Below are positions 1-7,977 of a DNA stretch of 64,000 nucleotides, in pieces. Both the position numbers and the translations under genes were made by a program. The notes beneath the pieces were generated by a model, which saw nothing but the letters and a program-made list of their open reading frames with translations, searched no databases and was not told the origin of the DNA. The first letter of the stretch is position 1; every line of letters starts with the position of its first letter. The DNA lies in assembly GCF_000024205.1 (NCBI RefSeq), contig NC_013216.1, forward strand, positions 496,001 to 560,000, in the 5' to 3' direction. Source of the stretch: Desulfofarcimen acetoxidans DSM 771 (lineage in GTDB: Bacteria > Bacillota > Desulfotomaculia > Desulfotomaculales > Desulfofarciminaceae).

Positions 1-1
1 C

Positions 2-382
2 GAAACCGGAAAAGACGGATCCATGCTTATTGAGAAGGAGAAGCTCACCGTCTGGAATCCTGACATCATCTTCCTGACTCCCGGCAACATGCAGCTTGTT
101 AACGATGACTATAAGACAAATCCGAGCTTTTACAGCAACCTGAAGGCTGTTAAAGATGGCAATGTATACTCCCAGATAAATTATAACTATTACGGTTGCA
201 ATATAGAACTCTCAATAGCCGATGCATATTATGCCGGCATCATCATCTATCCGGACGTATTCTCAGATGTCGACTTCGAAGCAAAAGCTGACGAGATATT
301 TAAGAAAATGCTTGGCCAGCCCTATATGCAGATACTTAAGGATTCAGGTAACGGTTTTGGCAAGATCGCTATAGGTAAGTGA
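2..382 (+). CDS. ABC transporter substrate-binding protein, iron-complex type (3' part only)
   Basis: Only the C-terminal part is present; the frame stays open to the left edge, so the gene starts outside the window. The visible part reads as the C-terminal lobe of a class III (FepB/BtuF-like, helical backbone) binding protein: a segment ending in I-I-F-L-T-P-G, then N-V-Y-S-Q and a Y-P-D-V-F stretch, as in iron-siderophore and corrinoid binders. It would capture a metal chelate outside the cell and deliver it to the permease that follows. The stop codon overlaps the permease start (TGATG), indicating translational coupling in one operon. The substrate cannot be told from this fragment. Confidence 0.75.
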   Translation, partial: ETGKDGSMLIEKEKLTVWNPDIIFLTPGNMQLVNDDYKTNPSFYSNLKAVKDGNVYSQINYNYYGCNIELSIADAYYAGIIIYPDVFSDVDFEAKADEIFKKMLGQPYMQILKDSGNGFGKIAIGK

Positions 383-1455
383 TGGCGACAATATTAAATC
401 TTACTAAAACGCAAAAAACATATCGAGAGTATATACAATTTAAGATAATGGTCATCTTTCTGATGGCCATTATCACAATAGTGGCGGCTCTTTTTGCAAT
501 TGTTGCCGGTTCTGCCGGTCTGACGATAAAAGAGGTATTGCTTACCTTGATAGGACAAGGAACCGAAATAACCAAAACAGTTGTCCTCAGTCTTCGCCTC
601 ACCAGAGTGGTGACGTCGATTATTGGAGGAATCGGTCTGGCAGTGACAGGCTGCGCCATGCAGAGCATTCTGCGCAATCCGCTCGCTTCCGCGTCAACAA
701 TCGGTGTGTCGCAGGGTGCCGCCTTCGGCGCTGCTTTTGCAATCATTGTGTTAGGTGCCGGCGTACAATTTCACACTAATGATGCCGTAACGGTTACGAA
801 TCCTTATCTTGTATCCGTTTGCGCCTTTGCATTTTCCATGATATCAACCTTCGTGGTTCTCGGACTTTCGAGATTCAAGAAGGTTTCACCCGAAACGATA
901 ATCCTTTCGGGTGTTGCGTTGAGCGCGCTTTTCGGGGGCGGCACAACGATTATGCAATACTTTGCCGATAACGAGAGTCTGTCGGCAATAGTGTTCTGGA
1001 CTTTCGGAGATATGGGCCGTACATCGTGGAAGCAGATCATAATTATGGCAACCATTGTTTTTTTGGCAACTATCTATTTCTCCTTCAACAGATGGAACTA
1101 CAATGCTCTCGAAAGCGGTGAAAACAGTGCCAAGGGACTCGGTGTCAATGTAGAGTCGATGCGTATTGTCGGAATGACCGTATGCTCCTTTACAGCAGCG
1201 GTAATCGTTTCATTTGTCGGTATAATCAATTTTGTCGGTTTGGTATCTCCGCATCTCATGCGGCGTTTAATTGGTGATGACTATCGTTTTTTACTTCCGG
1301 CCTCTGCTCTAATGGGTGCGTTTATGTTGCTGTTCAGTGATACAGTGGCGCGTTTGGTGGTTTCTCCCGTAGTTCTGCCGATCGGTGCAATCACGTCTTT
1401 CCTGGGAGCTCCGTTATTCCTCTATCTTTTATTCAAGGGGGTCAGGACCAGATGA
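382..1455 (+). CDS. FecCD-family ABC permease (iron-siderophore/corrinoid uptake)
   Basis: A 357-residue polytopic membrane protein of the FecCD/BtuC family, of normal length. Family hallmarks are visible: an L-R-L-T-R-V motif near residue 70, the G-C-A-M-Q-S-I-L-R-N-P-L-A segment, and near the C terminus F-V-G-L-V-S-P-H-L-M-R-R, the coupling region that contacts the ATPase. About eight to ten hydrophobic segments are present. A GTG three bases upstream is an alternative start, but ATG at 382 overlaps the upstream stop as TGATG. The stop overlaps the ATPase start (ATGA), so binding protein, permease and ATPase are coupled. The homodimer would form the channel; whether it moves ferric siderophore, haem or cobalamin cannot be decided. 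Confidence 0.93.
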   Translation: MATILNLTKTQKTYREYIQFKIMVIFLMAIITIVAALFAIVAGSAGLTIKEVLLTLIGQGTEITKTVVLSLRLTRVVTSIIGGIGLAVTGCAMQSILRNPLASASTIGVSQGAAFGAAFAIIVLGAGVQFHTNDAVTVTNPYLVSVCAFAFSMISTFVVLGLSRFKKVSPETIILSGVALSALFGGGTTIMQYFADNESLSAIVFWTFGDMGRTSWKQIIIMATIVFLATIYFSFNRWNYNALESGENSAKGLGVNVESMRIVGMTVCSFTAAVIVSFVGIINFVGLVSPHLMRRLIGDDYRFLLPASALMGAFMLLFSDTVARLVVSPVVLPIGAITSFLGAPLFLYLLFKGVRTR

Positions 1456-2210
1456 TAAATGTCCAGCACTTAACTTTTTCCTACTGCAAAGCCTTTCAGG
1501 TTCTGAAAAATATAGAATTTACCGCTAATGTAGGGCAGTGTGTTGCTATATTGGGAAACAATGGCGCAGGAAAAAGTACAATGGTGAAATGCCTGAACCG
1601 AATACTTGAGCCTCAGGAAGGTGCGGTGGTCGTCAATGGGCGTGACGTCAGCAAGCTGAAGCGTCAAACGATCGCACAAGATATGGCATATGTTTCTCAA
1701 CAGAATGACAGTTCTAAGTTTACGGTATACGATTCAGTCCTGCTGGGCAGGAAGCCGTACATTAAAATGAACCCGACAGACGAAGACCACCGGATAACGA
1801 AGGACATAATCGATCGTATGGGGCTTAACAGCTTTACTCTCAGGTATATTGATGAACTGTCCGGCGGTGAGCTTCAGAAGGTTATGCTTGCGCGTGCGCT
1901 TGCCCAGCAGCCAAAGGTGCTGATGCTTGATGAACCGACCAGCAATCTCGACCTTAAAAATCAGTACGAGGTAATGGGAATAGTCCATGATATCGCAATT
2001 GAGGACAAACTCTGCGTTATCATCGTCATTCATGATCTAAACCTTGCTATTCGCTATTGTGATCGCTTTCTGTTCATTAAGAATAACCATGTGTATTCAC
2101 TCGGCGGTGCCGAAACCGTTAACTGTGAAGCTATACGCGACGTTTACGGCATGGACGTAACGATAGAAAATATACGCGGATATCGTACAGTTGTCCCCCT
2201 TTGCGGGTAA
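1452..2210 (+). CDS. ABC transporter ATP-binding protein, FecE/BtuD type
   Basis: A 252-residue nucleotide-binding subunit that powers the FecCD-type permease it overlaps. Walker A is G-N-N-G-A-G-K-S-T at about residues 35-43, the signature is L-S-G-G-E-L-Q, Walker B is V-L-M-L-D-E-P-T-S-N-L-D, and the switch histidine sits in V-I-H-D-L-N. The spacing is typical of siderophore/cobalamin importers. It is the third gene of the binding protein-permease-ATPase operon. The methyltransferase gene follows after a 138-bp gap in which I see no strong terminator, so co-transcription is possible. Confidence 0.94.
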   Translation: MINVQHLTFSYCKAFQVLKNIEFTANVGQCVAILGNNGAGKSTMVKCLNRILEPQEGAVVVNGRDVSKLKRQTIAQDMAYVSQQNDSSKFTVYDSVLLGRKPYIKMNPTDEDHRITKDIIDRMGLNSFTLRYIDELSGGELQKVMLARALAQQPKVLMLDEPTSNLDLKNQYEVMGIVHDIAIEDKLCVIIVIHDLNLAIRYCDRFLFIKNNHVYSLGGAETVNCEAIRDVYGMDVTIENIRGYRTVVPLCG

Positions 2211-2348
2211 TAAGGCTTAAAATTTTACAAGCGAAAGCACACAGGGACCACAGTTTTGCGGATCTCTTACTGTGTATGGAAAAATATGGTTAAATGTAGG
2301 ATATTAGAATGAAAAATCGAAATATCAAAGAATGGATGGATTAAAAAT

Positions 2349-3161
2349 ATGGACATATCAACTATTAGGGAATTGTGGAAGCCGAATCTTCGCAACCCGA
2401 AAGCGGGGATCGAGTGGTGGAACAGCAAGGCGGACAAATTTTCCGTGAAGGAGATACCAACGGCGGAAAACAGCATTGGTATGCGGATAATCCAGCGCGA
2501 GAATATGGTTTGCAAGGGAAGCAGAACGCTGGACGTAGGCTGTGGTGGAGGCAGATTCTCCTTCGTATTTGAGGCTATGGGCGCGGAAGCGACCGCAACC
2601 GATTTTTCGCCCGAAATGATAAGGAAAGCCATGGAGAACGGGAAAGACAGAGGTTCGAATGTGTGCTTTTCGGCGGATAACTGGCACACGGTGGATCTGA
2701 AAGAAAAGAGCTGGGAAAAACAATTTGATCTCGTTCTCGCGAACATGACGCCTGCAGTTGTTTCCGCAGACACATTTCTAAAGCTCATTAAAGCGAGCCG
2801 CGGCTGGGTGCTCATGGTAAAACCCACCAGACGAACAAACTTAATTCTGGATGAACTCAACAAACTGGTTAATGCTGAACCGGACACAAAGGCGCTTGAT
2901 GAAACAATGGCTTACGCATTTGACCTGGCGTGGTGCACCGGAGGCCGCCCGAAGCTTGAATATGAGGAGCAAATTTGGAAAAACGACCATCTACTGGAAG
3001 AGGCAATAAAAGAATATACGCTCCGCATTTCTTCCACGCACGAGCTTTCGGACAGCGACAGTGAAAAGATCAGAGAGTATCTCGAAAGCACGGCGGTTGA
3101 CGGGATCGTGCATGAGAACAGCAGCACAACCATTGCAGCTATGTATTGGCATGTGAACTGA
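2349..3161 (+). CDS. class I SAM-dependent methyltransferase linked to metal-complex ABC operon
   Basis: A 270-residue protein with a Rossmann methyltransferase core. Motif I is L-D-V-G-C-G-G-G-R-F at residues 61-70, followed by an acidic motif II region (A-T-A-T-D-F-S) and the L-V-L-A-N-M-T-P motif IV region. The N-terminal part (W-W-N-S-K-A-D-K-F) resembles methyltransferases that sit beside FecBCD-type importers in anaerobes. The acceptor is unknown; a chelator, corrinoid or other small molecule is a guess from context. A diverged copy of its last ~95 bp plus the following hairpin repeat occurs at 51985-52296. A second, different methyltransferase ends the nickel-type operon at 60497. Confidence 0.85.
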   Translation: MDISTIRELWKPNLRNPKAGIEWWNSKADKFSVKEIPTAENSIGMRIIQRENMVCKGSRTLDVGCGGGRFSFVFEAMGAEATATDFSPEMIRKAMENGKDRGSNVCFSADNWHTVDLKEKSWEKQFDLVLANMTPAVVSADTFLKLIKASRGWVLMVKPTRRTNLILDELNKLVNAEPDTKALDETMAYAFDLAWCTGGRPKLEYEEQIWKNDHLLEEAIKEYTLRISSTHELSDSDSEKIREYLESTAVDGIVHENSSTTIAAMYWHVN

Positions 3162-3287
3162 AAAGTGCTGAATAATAAATATGAAAGGTGTATCTTGGTA
3201 TGCACTTATGCCGGACCATGCAATTCCCAGCCTCGATCAGAATTTACTGCAGTCATCAAATAGAGAGGATATGTTTATTAATATCGT

Positions 3288-3371
3288 GAAGCTGATAACT
3301 CCTATCTGGGATAATTGTTCAGGTAGGAGTTTGTGTTTTGCACTAAGCAACAGGGTTAATGCGCATTGACT
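3288..3371 (+). repeat. dispersed hairpin repeat H, copy 1
   Basis: Conserved core GAAGCTGATAACTCCTATCT continuing to a CACTAAGCAAC block. The arms at 3297-3308 and 3320-3331 pair as a 12-bp stem with one G-T pair, around an 11-base loop (3309-3319). Three more copies lie at about 34355, 44993 and 52213. This copy begins about 125 bp after the methyltransferase stop. Homology with copy 4 extends leftward into the methyltransferase gene. It has a poor T tail, so it is at best a weak terminator. Confidence 0.85.
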
Positions 3372-3496
3372 CAGAAAACACCATGGAATGATGGAGGCCA
3401 TTGAAAATCTGCCGATTTTCTGGATCCATGACCGCAAATGTAAAATACTTAAAAAGCTAAGAAAACTTATATCACAATAATGCTTCAGGTTTAAGG

Positions 3497-3535
3497 TTAA
3501 GGGACGGTTTGCCGATATGGTTGACTGTCCCTTAA
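3497..3535. repeat. REP-like inverted repeat
   Basis: Perfect 9-bp arms TTAAGGGAC (3497-3505) and GTCCCTTAA (3527-3535) enclose 21 bases. The GGGAC...GTCCC pattern also appears at 12438-12489. It resembles the intergenic palindromes common in Peptococcaceae-like genomes, but no REP-associated transposase is present in this window. Confidence 0.55.
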
Positions 3536-3636
3536 ATTCTCTCAGAGAATTTATTGCTTAAAACCCTTGCTATTGACGAAATTGATATTTATATTTGTGT
3601 GTAAAAGACTATCAGTATCGAGATATTCAGAAAATC

Positions 3637-3691
3637 TTAAGATTTTGATAAGTAAAAAGCGACAAAATGGATTATTGCTTTGCGGTATAAT
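3637..3691 (+). promoter_or_regulatory. TAAG-box operator and promoter of the two-component system
   Basis: TTAAG at 3637 and ATAAG at 3648 are exactly 11 bp apart, one helical turn, as expected for tandem OmpR-family subunits. A TATAAT -10 box lies at 3686-3691, 34 bp downstream of the last box. The same layout occurs before the carboxypeptidase, the VanZ-like gene and the transporter operon, suggesting that the response regulator activates its own gene. Confidence 0.65.
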
Positions 3692-3723
3692 AATTATGGG
3701 GATATATACTTAAAAGAAAGAAG

Positions 3724-4431
3724 ATGATGCTTTTGGCTACAAATATTTTGATCGCTGATGATGAACAAGCAATTGCCGATTTGGTAGCAGTTTATCTGGA
3801 AAATGAGAATTATCATGTCTTTAAATTTTATAACGGTAAGGATACTCTTAACTGCGTTGAAAATGAAAGATTGGATCTCGCCATTTTGGATGTCATGCTT
3901 CCGGATATGGACGGCTTTTCGATCTGTCAGCAAATCCGGGAAAAGCATAATTTTCCGGTTATTATGCTGACAGCCAAAGAAGAAGAAATCGATAAGATTA
4001 CCGGGCTGACATTAGGTGCGGACGACTATATCACTAAACCGTTCCGCCCTTTGGAACTTATTGCCCGTGTAAAGGCGCAGCTCCGGAGATTTACCAAATA
4101 TAATTCTGCGGAGCCAAACCAGGAAGAACACTTGATTGCCTTTTCCGGCTTGGTATTGGACAAGAAGACCCATGAATGTACGCTGAATGAAAAAAGGCTA
4201 TCTCTCACTCCTACAGAGTTTTCTATTCTTTGGGTCCTTTGTTCCAATCGCGGACGGGTGGTCAGTTCGGAAGAATTGTTCCATGAGGTATGGGGAGATA
4301 AGTATTTCACTAACAGCAATAATACTGTAATGGTTCATATCAGGCATTTAAGGGAAAAAATGCACGACAGCGCGGAACATCCTAAATATATCAAAACGGT
4401 ATGGGGAGTTGGCTATAAAATTGAAAAGTGA
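3724..4431 (+). CDS. OmpR/VanR-like response regulator
   Basis: A 235-residue two-domain response regulator. The receiver domain has the acidic pair D12-D13, phospho-acceptor Asp in L-D-V-M-L-P at about residue 56, and the conserved Lys in T-K-P-F at about 105. The C-terminal half is a winged-helix DNA-binding domain ending in W-G-V-G-Y-K-I. Sequence and neighbours (VanS-like kinase, VanZ-like protein, D,D-carboxypeptidase) place it near VanR. It overlaps the kinase gene. Likely targets are the 11-bp-spaced TAAG boxes before four transcription units in this region. No vanH/A/X genes are visible, so a resistance label is not justified. Confidence 0.93.
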   Translation: MMLLATNILIADDEQAIADLVAVYLENENYHVFKFYNGKDTLNCVENERLDLAILDVMLPDMDGFSICQQIREKHNFPVIMLTAKEEEIDKITGLTLGADDYITKPFRPLELIARVKAQLRRFTKYNSAEPNQEEHLIAFSGLVLDKKTHECTLNEKRLSLTPTEFSILWVLCSNRGRVVSSEELFHEVWGDKYFTNSNNTVMVHIRHLREKMHDSAEHPKYIKTVWGVGYKIEK

Positions 4432-5581
4432 GAGAGATAAAAGAAGGAATGATTATACAAAATTAAAAAGGAAAGTATTTTTTCGAATGCTCCTTATTAT
4501 TTTTACCACAGCTGCAACTGTTATCTTCCTGCGTTTTGTAATTCAAAAAAACTTCAGTGTTGGAGATAGTATTGTACAATTTTTAAAGAATACGTTTCAT
4601 ATGCGTGACAGAGATGCTTTGATAATGTATCGGTTTGCATTTTTTAATAATATAGAAGCTATTACACTTATTGTGATTCTCATATTCTTAGTTATTTTGC
4701 TTAAATTTTCACTTTCTTGGTTTACTAAATATTTCGATGAAGTCAGCGCTGGAATGGATAAACTTACTGAGGAATCCGATGCTGGAATTACATTATCACC
4801 GGAATTGGATTTTATGGAAAATAAGCTTAATCAGATAAAAAACAACTTGGAAAAACAAAAGAAAGCTGCTCTTGATGCCGAGCAGCGCAAAAATGATTTG
4901 GTAGTTTACTTGGCTCATGATATAAAGACACCTCTGACCTCTGTTATAGGATACTTAAGTCTTCTGGATGAAGCTCCTGATATGCCTCCTGAACAGAAGG
5001 CAAAATATGTCGGTATTACCTTGGAAAAAGCTTATCGATTAGAGCAGCTTATAAATGAGTTTTTTGAGATCACAAGATTTAATCTTCAAACTATTGTTTT
5101 GAATAGAGAAAAAATTAATTTACTGTTTATGCTCCAGCAGATGGCAGATGAATTCTATCCAATACTGACTCCACAGGAAAAGCGGGTGTCCGTCAATGTG
5201 CCTGATGGCCTCATTCTGTGGGGAGATGCTGACAAACTGGCTCGTGTGTTTAATAACATTCTGAAAAATGCGATAGCTTATAGCTATGAAAACAGCGTCA
5301 TTGACATTTCTGCTAAACAGCAGGAGAAAAATATTGTTATAACTTTTAATAATCAAGGTAATCCTATCCCACGAGAAAAACTGGAAACGATATTTGAGAA
5401 ATTTTTTCGGCTGGACACATCCCGTTCTACTAATACAGGCGGTGCCGGGCTTGGACTGGCTATTGCCAAAGAAATCGTAAACGCGCATGGAGGCAATATT
5501 TTCGTGCAAAGTAATACAGAAAAGACAGTCTTTACTGTCGTGTTTCCACAAAAGCAAGAAAAGGACAAGTTATCTGCTTAA
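4421..5581 (+). CDS. VanS-like sensor histidine kinase
   Basis: About 386 residues: two N-terminal membrane segments flanking a short extracytoplasmic loop, a linker, then the H-box Y-L-A-H-D-I-K-T-P-L with phospho-His at about residue 166. An N box (N-N-I-L-K-N-A), F box and G-A-G-L-G-L-A-I ATP-lid glycine box follow. The short sensor loop suits a membrane-stress or cell-wall signal. Two TTG starts are possible, at 4409 and 4421; both overlap the regulator gene and the second has the better distance from the GGGGAG site. It should phosphorylate the adjacent response regulator. Confidence 0.92.
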   Translation: MKSERDKRRNDYTKLKRKVFFRMLLIIFTTAATVIFLRFVIQKNFSVGDSIVQFLKNTFHMRDRDALIMYRFAFFNNIEAITLIVILIFLVILLKFSLSWFTKYFDEVSAGMDKLTEESDAGITLSPELDFMENKLNQIKNNLEKQKKAALDAEQRKNDLVVYLAHDIKTPLTSVIGYLSLLDEAPDMPPEQKAKYVGITLEKAYRLEQLINEFFEITRFNLQTIVLNREKINLLFMLQQMADEFYPILTPQEKRVSVNVPDGLILWGDADKLARVFNNILKNAIAYSYENSVIDISAKQQEKNIVITFNNQGNPIPREKLETIFEKFFRLDTSRSTNTGGAGLGLAIAKEIVNAHGGNIFVQSNTEKTVFTVVFPQKQEKDKLSA

Positions 5582-5625
5582 GTCAGACAGCTTGTCCTTT
5601 TGTAAATTAATTCGCCTGGCAATTA

Positions 5626-6354
5626 TTAAATCAAAACAAATCCAAATAAAGATCTTAAAAATGGGATTAATAAAGATCTTAAAAATGGGTAAAACACAAA
5701 GAACATACCGGCGAATGCGCTGACCATATAAAAACATGCCTCTTCACGAAGGAGCAAGGGAATTTTTTCGATATTGGTACTTTGGACAGAAACCTTGTCC
5801 TGTAATTTAGATAAATGTTCTATCAGCAGCCTAAAAATTACCCATCCGATTAACGTTCCGAGAGTATTCATCAGTAAATCATCAATATCCGTTACTCTTC
5901 TATTGAACAATTGACTCAATTCTATTATAAGAGAGAATGTAATACCGGATAATGCTGTTTTCCATAACACTTCATATTTTCCCCAAATACATGGAAGTAT
6001 AAATCCAAGAGGTATAAAAAGCAATATATTTTCTATATATGGGCGAACACCTTCTGTAATCCAGTAAAAGGGAATCAGATTAATCTCATCCTGTGGGAAA
6101 TTCAACCCCTTTGGTGTTATTATTCCAAAGCTGTTATGAACAATATCCCTTATGGAAGGAATACCAGTGAAACTTAGCACACCAGTAAGGTAGTACACAA
6201 AGATATATACGATTGCAATATGTTCAATTGACAGCTTATAGCCAATCTTTTTGCTTTGAGAGGTCAGTAGTATATGGTATGGAATCAAGAATGGCAAAGT
6301 ACTAATAAACCATGTAATCGACACTATAATAAACATTAAAATCATAAAGATCAC
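5626..6354 (-). CDS. VanZ-like membrane protein
   Basis: A 242-residue polytopic membrane protein with the VanZ-family signature: N-I-L-L-F-I-P-L-G-F, then S-L-I-I-E-L-S-Q-L-F-N-R-R-V-T-D-I-D-D-L and N-T-L-G-T-L-I-G. VanZ of Tn1546 gives low-level teicoplanin resistance by an unclear mechanism. GTG at 6354 is placed well behind a GGAGGTG site; GTG at 6363 lies inside that site. The C terminus carries a short tandem duplication (P-F-L-R-S-L twice) from an 18-bp DNA repeat at 5648-5690. It runs opposite to the kinase and has its own TAAG boxes. Confidence 0.85.
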   Translation of the reverse strand: MIFMILMFIIVSITWFISTLPFLIPYHILLTSQSKKIGYKLSIEHIAIVYIFVYYLTGVLSFTGIPSIRDIVHNSFGIITPKGLNFPQDEINLIPFYWITEGVRPYIENILLFIPLGFILPCIWGKYEVLWKTALSGITFSLIIELSQLFNRRVTDIDDLLMNTLGTLIGWVIFRLLIEHLSKLQDKVSVQSTNIEKIPLLLREEACFYMVSAFAGMFFVFYPFLRSLLIPFLRSLFGFVLI

Positions 6355-6412
6355 TAAATTCACCTCCGTTGTAATTAACTTGTTTATTATAGGATATTTA
6401 AAAAAGAAATGT

Positions 6413-6450
6413 CTTAATAAAACCTTAAGATATGGTGATTTTCTCCTTAA
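6413..6450 (-). promoter_or_regulatory. TAAG boxes upstream of the VanZ-like gene
   Basis: On the minus strand TTAAG boxes read at plus positions 6413, 6424 and 6446 (written CTTAA). Offsets are 11 and 22 bp, in phase with the other operators of this cluster. They lie 60-95 bp before the VanZ-like start. Confidence 0.5.
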
Positions 6451-6536
6451 TAAGTTTTATTCCTATTTTTACAACTATTAAGATGCAGTAGTGTCGCAAA
6501 GAACATGTATGTCACAGTGAAACTCCAGATACCGTC

Positions 6537-6606
6537 ATAAGAAAATCTTAAGAAGTTCATAAGATGGAATTCCAACATAGCTCCTTCTTCTGTGGTTGAA
6601 TAATAT
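6537..6606 (+). promoter_or_regulatory. triple TAAG-box operator and promoter of the carboxypeptidase gene
   Basis: ATAAG at 6537, TTAAG at 6548 and ATAAG at 6559 are each 11 bp apart. TAATAT at 6601-6606 is a plausible -10 box, 38 bp past the last box. The sequence GGAATTCCAACAT just downstream is repeated, with one change, after the boxes at 7850. Confidence 0.65.
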
Positions 6607-6633
6607 CAGCACAGAATAAGGAGATGTTTTATT

Positions 6634-7755
6634 ATGGTACGAAAAGTAAAAAATAAAAAGCCGGGAATACGCATATTTATAACATTTCTATTGATGGTTG
6701 GAATTGCTGCTTTTGTTTATCAATCCATCATTATTCCAGGATACCGGCACATCTTTGAGAAAGAATATGACGATAAAACCACGTTATATTCTTCTTTAAA
6801 GGCAACGCTCGTTTCTTATGGCAATAAAACAATGCCAGCTCCATCGTTGAAGCTAGAAGCTGAACCCTCTGTTTCCATATCTCCCGGTGAGCTGAACAGT
6901 CCTAATGCGATTCTGATTAATTTAAAAGATCATACCATTCTGATGCAGAAAAACAGTGAAGAAAAAATCTATCCCGCTTCTTTAACAAAGATGATGACAG
7001 CCATTGTTGCAATAGAAAACTTGCCTGATTTGAAGAAAGAAATCACGCTTACCGATTCTGTTTTTCGGGGACTGTCAGAAGCAGATGCATCTATGGCGGG
7101 TTTCCGGCCGGGTGAGAATGTAAGAGCGATTGACCTTTTATATGGGGCTCTGCTTCCTAGTGGGGCAGAGTCTTGTGTTGAGCTTGCTGATTACATTGCA
7201 GGGTCGGAGAAGGACTTTGTAGGGATGATGAATCAAAAAGCAGCAGATCTTGGCATGTACAACACATATTTTGAGAACTCAACTGGACTTCAGAATGAAA
7301 ACCATTACACAACAGTAAAAGATCTGGCGGTTCTTCTAAGCTATGCTTTGCAAAATGATACTTTCAGGGAGATTTTTACTTCAACGCGCCATTCCACACC
7401 GCCAACGAATAAGCACCCTGACGGGATAACCTTTTACAGTACCATGTTTGACGAACTTAACAATCGGAGCATCACCGACGGGAAAATTCTAGGAGGGAAA
7501 ACAGGCTACACCGCTGAAGCGGGTCTATGCCTTGCGAGCCTCGCTCAAGTGGGTAAACAAGAATATAGTCTGATTTCAGCTGGTGCGAAAGGAGATCACC
7601 ATTCGGAACAGTACAATATTACCGATGCATTAGCTGTATACAACCGTCTAGGGAAAAATGATTATAAGGTTAACTCAGCAAGGGTAACGGAAGACGTTTT
7701 GAGGCAACACGATAAAAGGCGGTTAAACAATCCGCCTTTGAAACGACCACAGTAG
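6634..7755 (+). CDS. serine-type D-Ala-D-Ala carboxypeptidase (peptidase S11, DacA/VanY-function)
   Basis: A 373-residue protein with one N-terminal membrane segment (about residues 13-35) and a periplasmic-type S11 peptidase domain. The S-x-x-K motif is S-L-T-K (Ser116, Lys119) and the K-T-G motif is in G-G-K-T-G-Y-T. The usual S-G-N triad reads S-G-A-E-S, a substitution at the Asn also found in some Clostridia. It would trim the terminal D-Ala from peptidoglycan stem peptides, removing glycopeptide targets. An AAGGAG site precedes the ATG. The TAAG operator suggests induction by the adjacent two-component system. Confidence 0.9.
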   Translation: MVRKVKNKKPGIRIFITFLLMVGIAAFVYQSIIIPGYRHIFEKEYDDKTTLYSSLKATLVSYGNKTMPAPSLKLEAEPSVSISPGELNSPNAILINLKDHTILMQKNSEEKIYPASLTKMMTAIVAIENLPDLKKEITLTDSVFRGLSEADASMAGFRPGENVRAIDLLYGALLPSGAESCVELADYIAGSEKDFVGMMNQKAADLGMYNTYFENSTGLQNENHYTTVKDLAVLLSYALQNDTFREIFTSTRHSTPPTNKHPDGITFYSTMFDELNNRSITDGKILGGKTGYTAEAGLCLASLAQVGKQEYSLISAGAKGDHHSEQYNITDALAVYNRLGKNDYKVNSARVTEDVLRQHDKRRLNNPPLKRPQ

Positions 7756-7816
7756 TTATCTCAGTTCTGGGGGTAAAGAGGGTACTGAGCAAACGGGATA
7801 ATCATTTAGGAAAATA

Positions 7817-7892
7817 ATAAGTTTTTCATAAGAATTTATTAAGATTTTGATAAGTTGAAATTCCAACATCGCCTGCCTGATTTCGGTAAGAT
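7817..7892 (+). promoter_or_regulatory. quadruple TAAG-box operator and promoter of the transporter operon
   Basis: Four boxes at exact 11-bp steps: ATAAG 7817, ATAAG 7828, TTAAG 7839, ATAAG 7850. A weak -10-like TAAGAT lies at 7887-7892, at nearly the same distance as in the other promoters. The start of the first permease lies 86 bp further on. Confidence 0.65.
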
Positions 7893-7977
7893 GAAATTGT
7901 TGAATCGGACAGGCTTTTATCTTGCCGAAAGGAGGCGAGTACATGTTGCTTGGTCCATCACGATTAGGGTGGTACAG

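Noticed and set aside
3181..3371. A 62-codon open frame through hairpin repeat H (repeated at 52107-52295) as a conserved peptide
   Set aside because: Copies 2 and 3 lose the upstream coding context, copy 4 has a 7-bp frame-breaking insertion, and replacements outnumber synonymous changes; DNA or RNA structure explains the conservation better.
3724..7755. Complete vancomycin-resistance operon
   Set aside because: No D-Ala-D-Lac/D-Ser ligase, VanH or VanX gene lies in or next to the cluster.
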